A stretch of 21,749 nucleotides of DNA from JALZDI01 sp965653225 (lineage in GTDB: Bacteria; Actinomycetota; Actinomycetes; Propionibacteriales; Nocardioidaceae), in contig CBFGZI010000056.1 in the NCBI GenBank assembly GCA_965653225.1, positions 1-21,749 on the forward strand, given 5' to 3'. Made by a program: the position numbers and the translations under genes. Under the pieces are notes generated by a model. It worked only from the letters and a program-made list of their open reading frames with translations. It ran no database searches and had not been told where the DNA came from. Shown one piece after another: positions 1-6,656 of the stretch. How positions within the stretch are numbered: position 1 is the first letter of the stretch; every line of letters starts with the position of its first letter.

Positions 1-224
1 TCTCGCTGCTCATACCCCACACAAGACAGCACCGGCAACGGCGGGTAGCGCCTCAGCCGGTCGTCCCAATCAGCGCGCGTGCAGCGGAGGTATGCCGTGC
101 CCCTTCTCGTCTGGTTGACCTTGCTGTGCTGACAGGTCCAGCAGAGCCCGGGCTCCGCGCCCAGCCGGGCACGCACATCCTCGGCTTGGGGCGAGCCCGG
201 CCCGTGGGCCTCCGTGCCGCTCAC
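1..224 (-). CDS. Small Cys-rich conserved actinobacterial protein, C-terminus off the window edge
   Basis: Reading the minus strand from GTG at 224 gives 74 open codons that run off the window start. The visible part holds CWTC (C28, C31), then C48 and C68, with a Y-P-P-L-P-V-L-S-C-V-G-Y-E ending. This spacing resembles a widespread small actinobacterial protein of unknown function with a putative zinc-binding Cys set; that identification is from memory of the family pattern. The start lies 2 nt after the stop of the upstream SIMPL gene, so the two are probably co-transcribed. A GGGAG about 11 nt upstream, inside the SIMPL gene, could serve as ribosome site. GTG at codon 17 is an alternative start. 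Related proteins end shortly after the last Cys, so little is probably missing. Confidence 0.6.
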   Translation of the reverse strand, partial: MSGTEAHGPGSPQAEDVRARLGAEPGLCWTCQHSKVNQTRRGTAYLRCTRADWDDRLRRYPPLPVLSCVGYEQR

Positions 225-226
225 CG

Positions 227-844
227 CTACGTCAGCTCCCAGCGGACCGTGATGGCCGCGTGCAGCGAGCGAGTCCCCGGCTCGACCGGGGCCGACGACA
301 GTGACGCCGCTTCCGCGGCGAACGGGATCGGCCCGCCGCGGCCGCGCTTCAGCTCGCTCACCGACAACACTTCGCCCAGCGACCTCCCCGCGAGCTCGGC
401 GTACTGCTCGGCCTTGGCGGTGGCGTCTGCCCACGCCCCCTCCCTTGCCTCGGCGAGCGCCTCCTCGGCAGCGGAGCTGTCCAGCGAGATCCCGTGCACC
501 CGGCTCGCGTCGCCGCCCGCCTCGACCGCTGCCGACAGGGCGGTCCCTGCCGAGTCGAGGTCGCGCAGCAGCGCCTCGATGCTCATCCGCGCCTCGAACC
601 GACTGCGGATGCCGCGGTGGTCGTGGTCGGAGTGCACCTGGATCCCGGTCGACCGCAGGTCCTCGTCGTCGACCCCATGCTCCCGGAGTACGGCGAGCAT
701 GGCCTGCATGGAGTCACTGGCCCCGCTGAACGCCTGCGCGACCGTCGGCGCGACCGACACGGCGGCCAGGTTTGCTCTCAGCCGGTCGGGTGTGGTGTCC
801 GCGCTGCCGAACCCGGTCACCTCGACGAACGTCTGCTCTGCCAT
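227..844 (-). CDS. SIMPL-domain (DUF541) protein, 205 aa
   Basis: The protein begins VEVTGFG and is an alternating alpha/beta SIMPL/DUF541 domain over its full length, ending in an ITVRWEL strand as is usual for the family. The family (kinase-interacting SIMPL, BP26/OMP28 type) has no agreed enzymatic role and many members are exported. This one has no signal peptide or membrane segment, so it looks cytoplasmic. The start is ambiguous: ATG at 844 gives MAEQ, and ATG at 856 gives four more residues with a weak GGAGA 14 nt upstream. Either start lies within 6-18 bp of the divergent acetyltransferase start. The next gene downstream follows after 2 nt. Confidence 0.8.
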   Translation of the reverse strand: MAEQTFVEVTGFGSADTTPDRLRANLAAVSVAPTVAQAFSGASDSMQAMLAVLREHGVDDEDLRSTGIQVHSDHDHRGIRSRFEARMSIEALLRDLDSAGTALSAAVEAGGDASRVHGISLDSSAAEEALAEAREGAWADATAKAEQYAELAGRSLGEVLSVSELKRGRGGPIPFAAEAASLSSAPVEPGTRSLHAAITVRWELT

Positions 845-862
845 GCGAGAGATCATCGCATC

Positions 863-1441
863 ATGCCCGGTCTCCGAGCCGCCCCGCAGATCACCACGCC
901 TCGGCTGGTGCTGCGCGAGTGGCGCGAGGCCGACCGTGACGCGTTCGCGCAGATGAACGCCGACCCCCGCGTCAGCGAGTTCCTGGTGCGTCCGGTCACC
1001 CGCGCCGACAGCGACGAGGTGGTCGACCGGATCGACCGCTGCTGGCGCGAGTGCGGCTACGGGCTCTGGGCGGCCGAGCGTCGCGACTCCGGCGCGTTCA
1101 TCGGGTACGTCGGGCTGTGGCCGGCCACGTTCGACGCTCCCTTCACACCCGCGGTCGAGGTCGGGTGGCGCCTCGCCCATGCGCACTGGGGCAACGGGTT
1201 CGCGACCGAGGGCGCGACCGAGGCGCTGCGCTTCGGGTTCGAGGTCATGGAGATGCCCGAGATCGTCTCGTTCACCGCGCACCGGAACGTCCGCTCGATA
1301 CGAGTGATGGAGCGCCTCGGGATGCGGCGCGACCCGTACGGCGACTTCGAGCACCCGGCGTTCGAGCCGGACCAACCTGGCCACGAGCACGTGCTCTACC
1401 GGCTCTCCCGCGCAGATTGGCTCGAGACGCGCGGAGGCTAG
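863..1441 (+). CDS. GNAT family N-acetyltransferase (RimJ/RimL-like), 192 aa
   Basis: This is a GNAT-fold acetyl-CoA-dependent acetyltransferase of the RimJ/RimL type. The opening T-P-R-L-V-L-R-E-W is typical. The acetyl-CoA-binding motif A region reads WRLAHAHWGNGFATEGATEA, and the late HRNVRSIRVMERLGM segment is the standard helix of the family. The substrate cannot be deduced; protein N-termini or small amines are both possible. ATG at 863 was chosen because the domain starts about 10 residues later and GAGAG lies 11 nt upstream. The gene is divergent from the SIMPL gene and convergent with the hydratase gene, sharing a 4-bp CTAG that supplies both stop codons. It is probably unrelated to steroid metabolism. 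Confidence 0.85.
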   Translation: MPGLRAAPQITTPRLVLREWREADRDAFAQMNADPRVSEFLVRPVTRADSDEVVDRIDRCWRECGYGLWAAERRDSGAFIGYVGLWPATFDAPFTPAVEVGWRLAHAHWGNGFATEGATEALRFGFEVMEMPEIVSFTAHRNVRSIRVMERLGMRRDPYGDFEHPAFEPDQPGHEHVLYRLSRADWLETRGG

Positions 1442-2298
1442 CGGGCGGAGAAGGTCGCGTCGGAAAGCACCGGCGCCTCGTCGCGCTCCACCACGGTCGT
1501 GGCCACCACCCAGTCGGAGTCACGCCGCCATGCGCGCGTCCGCAGCGTCTCGCCCGGGAACACCACGCCGGCGAACCGCACCGAGAAGCCGCCCACCCGG
1601 CTCACGTCGCCGTCGAACAGCTCGTCGGCGAGCGTCTTGCAGACCAGGCCGTACGAGCACAGCCCGTGCAGGATCGGCCGTGGGAATCCTGCCGCCTGCG
1701 CGAACTTGGGATCGCTGTGCAGCGGGTTGCGGTCACCGCACAGCCGGTACCACAGAGCCTGCTGCGGCAGCGTCGGCGTCCTGACCTCGACGTCGGGTTT
1801 GGTGTCGGGGATCTCCACCTTCGACGACGGCCCGCGCTCGCCACCGAAGCCGCCCTCGCCGCGGGCGAAGATCTGCGACCGGGTCGTGTACAGCGTCCGG
1901 CCGGACTCGTCGAGAGCCTCGCTCTCCTGGATGATGACGGCGGCCGAGCCCTTGTCGTACACGTCGGCGATGCGCGACCGCAGCGTGGCCTTGCCCTCCG
2001 TCGGTAGCGGCCGGTGCACGACCAGCTCCTGGCCACCGTGCAGCACCTTGGCCAGGTCGACGTCGACGCCCGGGAACCTCACCGCCGGCGGCTCGAAGAC
2101 GTGGAACGTCGGCGCGACCAGCGCGAACGTGGGAAGCACCTGCAGGTCCTTCTCCGTCGCGTACCTCAGCTCACGCGGCGACATCGGGTCACCGCCCGCC
2201 CCGAGAGCCAGGTGGTACAGCAGCACGTCGCTCGCGGACCAGCTGAACGGCTGCTCGGGCAGGTCGGCGCCGATGGCGACGCGTGGGTCGATGGGCAC
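1438..2298 (-). CDS. MaoC-type (R)-specific enoyl-CoA hydratase, ChsH3/Hsd4B-like
   Basis: A 286-aa double hot-dog hydratase-2 protein. The N-terminal half is a degenerate hot-dog. The C-terminal half carries the hydratase-2 signature CGDRNPLHSDPKFAQAAGFP with catalytic D189 and H194, followed by ILHGLCSYG. Such enzymes hydrate trans-2-enoyl-CoAs. In sterol degraders the related mycobacterial Rv3538 (ChsH3, earlier called hsd4B) hydrates a 22-ene steroid side-chain CoA, and the position at the end of a kstD-ksh operon favours that role. This is inferred from length, motif and context; a peroxisomal-type bile-acid or fatty-acid hydratase is not excluded. The start is GTG with GGAGGAG 3 nt upstream, lying just past the kshB stop (10-bp gap), so translation is probably coupled. 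Confidence 0.85.
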   Translation of the reverse strand: MPIDPRVAIGADLPEQPFSWSASDVLLYHLALGAGGDPMSPRELRYATEKDLQVLPTFALVAPTFHVFEPPAVRFPGVDVDLAKVLHGGQELVVHRPLPTEGKATLRSRIADVYDKGSAAVIIQESEALDESGRTLYTTRSQIFARGEGGFGGERGPSSKVEIPDTKPDVEVRTPTLPQQALWYRLCGDRNPLHSDPKFAQAAGFPRPILHGLCSYGLVCKTLADELFDGDVSRVGGFSVRFAGVVFPGETLRTRAWRRDSDWVVATTVVERDEAPVLSDATFSAR

Positions 2299-2308
2299 GT
2301 GCTCCTCC

Positions 2309-3361
2309 TCAGTCGTAGCTGATCGCGACCGACTCCGAGATCGGCATCGACTGGCACGCGAGCGTATATCCCTCGGCCATGTCCTGGTCGTCGAGCACCT
2401 CGTTGTGGCGCAGGTCGACCTCGCCCTTGTCCAGCCGGCATGTGCACGCGCTGCACTGCCCCTGCTTGCACGAGTACGGCGCGTCCAGGCCGTTGTCGAG
2501 CATCAGGTCGAGCAGTGTCGTCCCCACCGGCCACGTCAGTGTGTGCTGCTCACCGTCGAGATCGACCTCCAGCGTGGCCGACCCGCCGGGCGGTCCCTCC
2601 ACCGGTGCCTCGTCGACGTCGGTGGCGACCGACTGGGCGGCCGGGTCCTCGTGCAGCGACACGAACCGCTCGATATGGATGCGCCTGCGCGGTACGCCGA
2701 GCTCGCGCAGCACCTCTCCGGCCGTGTCCATGAACGGTCCCGGACCGCAGATGAACGTGTCGCGCTCGGCGTACGGCGCGACCAGGCCACGCAGCGAGGC
2801 GGCGTCGGGCAGCCCCTGCAGCGACTCCAGCCAGTGCACCACCACGAGCCGGTCGCCGTACCGCTTCTGCAGGTCGCGCAGGTCGTCGGCGAAGATCACC
2901 GAGTCCTCGTCGCGGTTGGCGTAGACCAGCACGACATGTCCCTCGCCCTGGCTCAGCGCCGAGCGCAGGATCGACATCACCGGGGTGATGCCGCTGCCGC
3001 CGGACAGCAGCAGCAGGTCGCTGTCGAGGTCCTTGGGCACGAACCGTCCCGACGGCGGGTGCACCTCCAGCACGGTGCCGGCCTTGACGTGGTCGCAGAT
3101 CCAGTTCGAGCCGTAGCCGTCCGCGGTGCGCTTGACCGTGATCTGCGGACGCACGCCGTCGTGCGGCGAGCTCGACAGCGAGTAGCAGCGTGCCACCGAC
3201 CCGGTCAGGTCGCTGGGCAGCCGCAGCGTGAGGAACTGCCCCGGCCGGTAGCGGAACCGCCGCGCAAGGTCGTCGGGCACGTCGAACACGACCGAGTGCG
3301 CGTCGGCGGTCTCGGGAACCACCTCGGCGACCCGCAGCTTGAAGAACGACGCCTCAGCCAT
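2309..3361 (-). CDS. kshB: 3-ketosteroid 9-alpha-monooxygenase reductase (KshB)
   Basis: A 350-aa three-domain reductase. The FAD domain (about 5-105) has the RCYS flavin motif (R58, Y60, S61). The NAD domain (about 110-235) has GGSGITPV at 121-128 and CGPGPFM near 205-211. A C-terminal plant-type [2Fe-2S] domain (about 262-350) has ligands C298, C303, C306 and C336 (C-x4-C-x2-C-x29-C). It passes electrons from NADH to the Rieske oxygenase KshA for 9-alpha-hydroxylation of 3-ketosteroids. The ATG start at 3361 has GGGAG 6 nt upstream; the reading frame stays open further 5' but without domain content. It overlaps the 117-aa gene by 8 bp. In M. tuberculosis kshB lies apart from kshA, next to hsaA; here the two subunits share an operon. 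A phenylacetyl-CoA epoxidase-type reductase is the nearest alternative, disfavoured by context. Confidence 0.93.
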   Translation of the reverse strand: MAEASFFKLRVAEVVPETADAHSVVFDVPDDLARRFRYRPGQFLTLRLPSDLTGSVARCYSLSSSPHDGVRPQITVKRTADGYGSNWICDHVKAGTVLEVHPPSGRFVPKDLDSDLLLLSGGSGITPVMSILRSALSQGEGHVVLVYANRDEDSVIFADDLRDLQKRYGDRLVVVHWLESLQGLPDAASLRGLVAPYAERDTFICGPGPFMDTAGEVLRELGVPRRRIHIERFVSLHEDPAAQSVATDVDEAPVEGPPGGSATLEVDLDGEQHTLTWPVGTTLLDLMLDNGLDAPYSCKQGQCSACTCRLDKGEVDLRHNEVLDDQDMAEGYTLACQSMPISESVAISYD

Positions 3362-3707
3362 CGCTGCTCCCGTTGATGGTGCTGTCGCCGGTGGGCAGAC
3401 GTCCGTCGCGCGCGGCGGCGGCGATCTCGTCGCGCAACCGGTCACAGCCGTCCGCGATGTCCGCGTGCGCGCCGCGTTCGAGCCGTGCCGAGAGCACGGG
3501 ACAGGTCTGCTCGGCCACGCGGGTCCACTGGATGCTGGTGTGCTTGGGGCTGTTCTTCTTCACCCGCACCACGGCGCCGCAGTGACCGCACGCCAGCGGC
3601 GTCAGCCCCGCCTCGAGGTACTCGTAGTGGTCCGCACGAGTCCCGGCACGCCCCGGCGGGCCGCCGAGAACCGAGCCGAGGCCCAGCACCGAACGGAAGT
3701 CGGTCAT
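3354..3707 (-). CDS. Uncharacterised 117-aa Cys-motif protein between kshA and kshB
   Basis: The product is unknown. A short N-terminus leads to L-A-C-G-H-C-G-A-V-V-R-V-K-K with C40, H42 and C43, then C69 in the EQTCP segment and C88. The CxxC knuckle followed by basic residues resembles a zinc ribbon or metal site. The rest is helical and charged with an acidic, flexible tail. No signal peptide or membrane segment is seen. Its ATG overlaps the kshA stop (ATGA) and its end overlaps the kshB start by 8 bp, and GGAGG lies 4 nt upstream. Translation is therefore coupled to both Ksh subunits. The context suggests a role with the Rieske monooxygenase (assembly, metal supply or stability), but this is inference only. 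Confidence 0.8.
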   Translation of the reverse strand: MTDFRSVLGLGSVLGGPPGRAGTRADHYEYLEAGLTPLACGHCGAVVRVKKNSPKHTSIQWTRVAEQTCPVLSARLERGAHADIADGCDRLRDEIAAAARDGRLPTGDSTINGSSDG

Positions 3708-4900
3708 GGAGCCTCCGCCTCGCGGCGAGCCAGGTTCTCCGCGACCTCCTTCTGCCAGGCCTCGTTGGCCTGCGAGGTGTCGATCTCGAACTCGAACCGC
3801 GTGGTCATGTCCTCGGTGACGTCGGCGACGTCGACGTAGAACTGCTCGTACCAGCGGCGCAGCTGGTAGACCGGCCCGTCCTCCTCGCACAGCAGCGGGT
3901 TGTCGATGCGCGACTTGTTCTTCCAGATCTCCACGTCCTGCAGGAACCCCTCGCCGAAGCTGCGCGCGTACTTGCCCGCGATCTTGTCGGCCATCTCGTC
4001 GTCGACGCCCTCGAGCTTCTTCACGATCAGCCCCCACTGCAGCACGAACGAGCTGGGCGTGACGGGGTAGTGGCAGTTGACCAGGATGACCTCGACCTCG
4101 ACACCCTTGTAGTCGGTCACCAGCGGGTTGACCATGTACGACGGCCCGAAGTACGACGCCTCCGACCGCAGCAGCAGGTCCTCGTCGCCGTAGCCGCCGC
4201 CCTTCCCTGCGTCAGGCCGTCCGCGGGAGTGCATGTACTGCGTCGCGATGTGTCCCTCGAAGACGTTCTTGAAGTACGTCGGGAATGCGAAGTGGATGTA
4301 GAAGAAGTGCGCCATGTCGACGACGTTGTCGACGATCTCTCGGCAGTTGGACCCCTCGATCGTCACCGAGTCCCACGTCCAGCTGCTCCATGCGTCGGAG
4401 AACGCGCCGTCGACCCGCGGGATCACCACGTCGTCGGGCGGCGGGTTGCCCTCGGGGTCGTGCCACACGAAGAGCTGCTTGTTCTCCTCCAGCGTGAGCC
4501 AGGAGCGGGTGCGAGCCCGCGCCGGAACCCGTTTGGCGTAAGGGATCTGCACGCATCGCCCGTCGCCGCCCCAGCGCCAGTCGTGGAACGGGCACGCCAC
4601 CTCGTCGCCCTTGACCGTGCCCTGCGTCAGGTCGCCGCCCATGTGCCGGCAGTAGCCGTCGAGCACGTGCAGGTCACCGTCGGCGCCGGCGAAGACCACC
4701 AGCTTGGTGCCGAACGCCTCGATCGCGTGCGGCTTCCCGTCGCGGAACGGCTCGGCCAGACCGAGGCAGTGCCAGCCCCGCGCGAAACGCGCCGGTGACG
4801 TGCCGGCGTCGATCAGGCGCACCTCGGCGTCGGCCGCCGGACCGGCGGCGGGCGTACGCGTGCCTGCCCGGTCGGTGTCGGGGGCGCTGACGCGCGTCAT
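3704..4900 (-). CDS. kshA: 3-ketosteroid 9-alpha-monooxygenase oxygenase (KshA)
   Basis: A 398-aa Rieske non-haem iron oxygenase. The Rieske ligands are C84, H86, C103 and H106 (C-R-H at 84-86, C-P-F-H at 103-106). The mononuclear iron site is NVVDMAHFFYIHF, with N192, D195, H198 and H203, plus D322 in LQDVEIWKN as the carboxylate. The spacing matches the known M. tuberculosis KshA closely. It inserts oxygen at C9 of 3-ketosteroids (ADD or steroid-CoA thioesters); with KstD action the product opens ring B spontaneously. The ATG at 4900 is preceded by a perfect GGAGGT at 5 nt and overlaps the kstD stop by 4 bp. The first 25 residues are Ala/Thr/Pro-rich and probably disordered. Confidence 0.95.
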   Translation of the reverse strand: MTRVSAPDTDRAGTRTPAAGPAADAEVRLIDAGTSPARFARGWHCLGLAEPFRDGKPHAIEAFGTKLVVFAGADGDLHVLDGYCRHMGGDLTQGTVKGDEVACPFHDWRWGGDGRCVQIPYAKRVPARARTRSWLTLEENKQLFVWHDPEGNPPPDDVVIPRVDGAFSDAWSSWTWDSVTIEGSNCREIVDNVVDMAHFFYIHFAFPTYFKNVFEGHIATQYMHSRGRPDAGKGGGYGDEDLLLRSEASYFGPSYMVNPLVTDYKGVEVEVILVNCHYPVTPSSFVLQWGLIVKKLEGVDDEMADKIAGKYARSFGEGFLQDVEIWKNKSRIDNPLLCEEDGPVYQLRRWYEQFYVDVADVTEDMTTRFEFEIDTSQANEAWQKEVAENLARREAEAP

Positions 4901-6558
4901 GTCGTACCTCCTGGTGAGTCGGCTGCGTCGATAGCGGCGAGGTAGCCGAAGGTCATCGCGGGACCGAGTGTCGCGCCGGGACCGGCATAGGTGTGTCCCA
5001 TCACGGCGGCGCCCGCGTTGCCCGCGGCGTACAGGCCGGGGATCACCGAACCGTCGGTCCGCAGCACGCGCGCCCGCGGGTCGGTGCGCAGTCCGCCCTT
5101 GGTGCCGAGGTCGCCCGGCACGATGCGCACGGCGTAGAACGGCGGCTTGTCCAGCGGCGCCAGGTTGGGGTTGGTGCGCAGCCGTGGGTCACCGTAGTAG
5201 TGGTCGTACCTGCTGCGTCCGCGGCCGAAGTCCTCGTCGACGCCGGTCTCGGCATAGCCGTTGAACCTGTCCACGGTCCGGCGCAGACCGTCGGCGGGCA
5301 CACCGATCTGCTCGGCGAGCCCCTCCACCGTGTCCGCGCGCTGAACCACGCCGGCGTCGTACCAGCGACGGGGGAACGGCTGCCGGGGACCGAGACCGGC
5401 GAACGTGTAGCGGTTGCGGTAGCGCTGGTCGGCGACCAGCCAGCACGGGATGTGGTCGACGCCGGTGCGGTGCCCGGCGTACATCGCCTTGACCGCGTCG
5501 ACGTAGGGAGAGGACTCGTTCACGAACCGCTCACCCGCGGAGTTGACGAGAATGCACCCGGGCAGCGACCGCTCGGAGAGGCAGAAGTACGGGCCGCCGG
5601 TGAGCGGGATCGACGGTCCCCACCACGCGTCCTCCATCAGGTCGACGGCCGCGCCCAGCGACTGTCCGGCGGCGATGCCGTCGCCGGTGTTGGCTGCCGC
5701 GCCGACCGTCCACTCGGTGCCGATCGGGTGCTCCTGGTACTCCTTGCGCATCGCTTCGTTGTGCTCGAAGCCACCGCTGGCGAGCACGACGCCGCGGCGT
5801 GCGGTCAGCACGGTCTCGGTGCCCTGATGCTGCACGCGTATCCCCGTCACCAGGCCGTCGTCGGTGAGGAGGTCGACCATCGGGGTGTCGAGCAGCACGG
5901 GTACGCCGAGCTCGGCAAGCCCTGCGTACAGCGCCGCAACCAGCGCCTGTCCCATCGACAGCATCTCGCGGCGACGCACCCGGTTGCCGACCGTGCGAGC
6001 GCCCACCCGCAACGCGCGCCACACACCGCGCGGATGACGCGCGGTGAGGTTGAGCCAGCGGTAGTCGGCCTGGGTGACCGTCATGCCCGCGGGCGCCGGA
6101 AGGTACGGCGGCTCGAGACGGTCGCGCACAGCGCCGAGCACGCGCGCGTCCAATGGTCGCGGCTCCAGCGAACGTCCTGCGGGACGTCCGCCCGGCGCCT
6201 CGGGGTAGTAGTCGGAGTAGCCGCGCACCCACGTCAGCCGCAGGGGGGTGCTCTCGCTCACCATGCGCAGCATCGCGGGTCCGTGTGTCAGGAACGCCTG
6301 CTGGCGCTCGGGCTCGACCACGCCGTCGACCAGGTGCGCGAGATATGCCTTGCCCTGCTCGGGTGTGTCACCGGCGCGCATGTCTGCCAGCACGTGGTTG
6401 TTCGGGATCCACACGCCACCGCCGGAGCGCGCGGTCGACCCGCCGAAGTGGGAGGCCTTCTCGACCACGACCGTGCACAGTCCGCGCCGGGCGGCGGTCA
6501 GCGCGGCGGTCAGCCCAGCCGCACCCGAGCCCACCACCACCAGGTCGTACTCGGTCAC
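4897..6558 (-). CDS. kstD: 3-ketosteroid delta-1-dehydrogenase (KstD)
   Basis: A 553-aa FAD enzyme that introduces the 1(2) double bond into 3-keto-4-ene steroids. The dinucleotide motif GSGAAG lies at 10-15, followed by STARSGGGVWIPNN at 41-54, a KstD hallmark. Y324 (GPYFCLSERSLPG), Y524 and G528 (HTYAGPGATLGPAM) correspond to the catalytic Tyr318/Tyr487/Gly491 set of Rhodococcus KstD1, and a YSDYY cluster near 114-118 fits Tyr119. The GTG at 6558 was chosen over the upstream ATG at 6600 because GTGGAGG sits 7 nt before it and the FAD motif follows directly. It is the first gene of the minus-strand operon; a KstR-type box lies 45 bp upstream. The end overlaps kshA by 4 bp. Confidence 0.95.
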   Translation of the reverse strand: MTEYDLVVVGSGAAGLTAALTAARRGLCTVVVEKASHFGGSTARSGGGVWIPNNHVLADMRAGDTPEQGKAYLAHLVDGVVEPERQQAFLTHGPAMLRMVSESTPLRLTWVRGYSDYYPEAPGGRPAGRSLEPRPLDARVLGAVRDRLEPPYLPAPAGMTVTQADYRWLNLTARHPRGVWRALRVGARTVGNRVRRREMLSMGQALVAALYAGLAELGVPVLLDTPMVDLLTDDGLVTGIRVQHQGTETVLTARRGVVLASGGFEHNEAMRKEYQEHPIGTEWTVGAAANTGDGIAAGQSLGAAVDLMEDAWWGPSIPLTGGPYFCLSERSLPGCILVNSAGERFVNESSPYVDAVKAMYAGHRTGVDHIPCWLVADQRYRNRYTFAGLGPRQPFPRRWYDAGVVQRADTVEGLAEQIGVPADGLRRTVDRFNGYAETGVDEDFGRGRSRYDHYYGDPRLRTNPNLAPLDKPPFYAVRIVPGDLGTKGGLRTDPRARVLRTDGSVIPGLYAAGNAGAAVMGHTYAGPGATLGPAMTFGYLAAIDAADSPGGTT

Positions 6559-6656
6559 TGCGCTGCCTCCACCTGTCGTCTCGCGGGCCCTGCCCGGCAA
6601 TACTGAAACATGTTACAGTTTTGCCCCCCGAGACGCCACACAGCGGAGGAGTAGCC
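6559..6656. promoter_or_regulatory. Divergent promoter region kstD / second FAD dehydrogenase
   Basis: A 98-bp gap between two divergently transcribed operons. It contains one KstR-type operator near its middle. The plus-strand side carries GGAGGA at 6645-6650, six nt before the GTG start at 6657. TACAGT at 6614-6619 overlaps the operator and is a possible plus-strand -10 element; no good -35 is evident. Repressor bound here could silence both directions at once. Confidence 0.6.
6604..6617. promoter_or_regulatory. KstR-type operator (perfect consensus match)
   Basis: TGAAACATGTTACA fits the KstR consensus TnnAACnnGTTnnA at every defined position, and the wider 16 bp CTGAAACATGTTACAG is palindromic except for one pair. 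KstR is the TetR-family repressor of actinobacterial cholesterol catabolism, released by steroid-CoA ligands. The site lies between the two operons whose products are steroid dehydrogenases, which is where such a site is expected. Confidence 0.85.

Noticed and set aside
1499..3376. Long plus-strand open frame (625 codons) opposite the hydratase and kshB genes
   Set aside because: It is antisense to two genes with clear catalytic motifs, is Arg/Ser/His-rich and has no recognisable domain; such shadows are normal in high-GC DNA.
4993..6606. Plus-strand open frame of 537 codons opposite kstD
   Set aside because: Composition is typical of an antisense shadow, and the real kstD frame has complete flavin and catalytic motifs.
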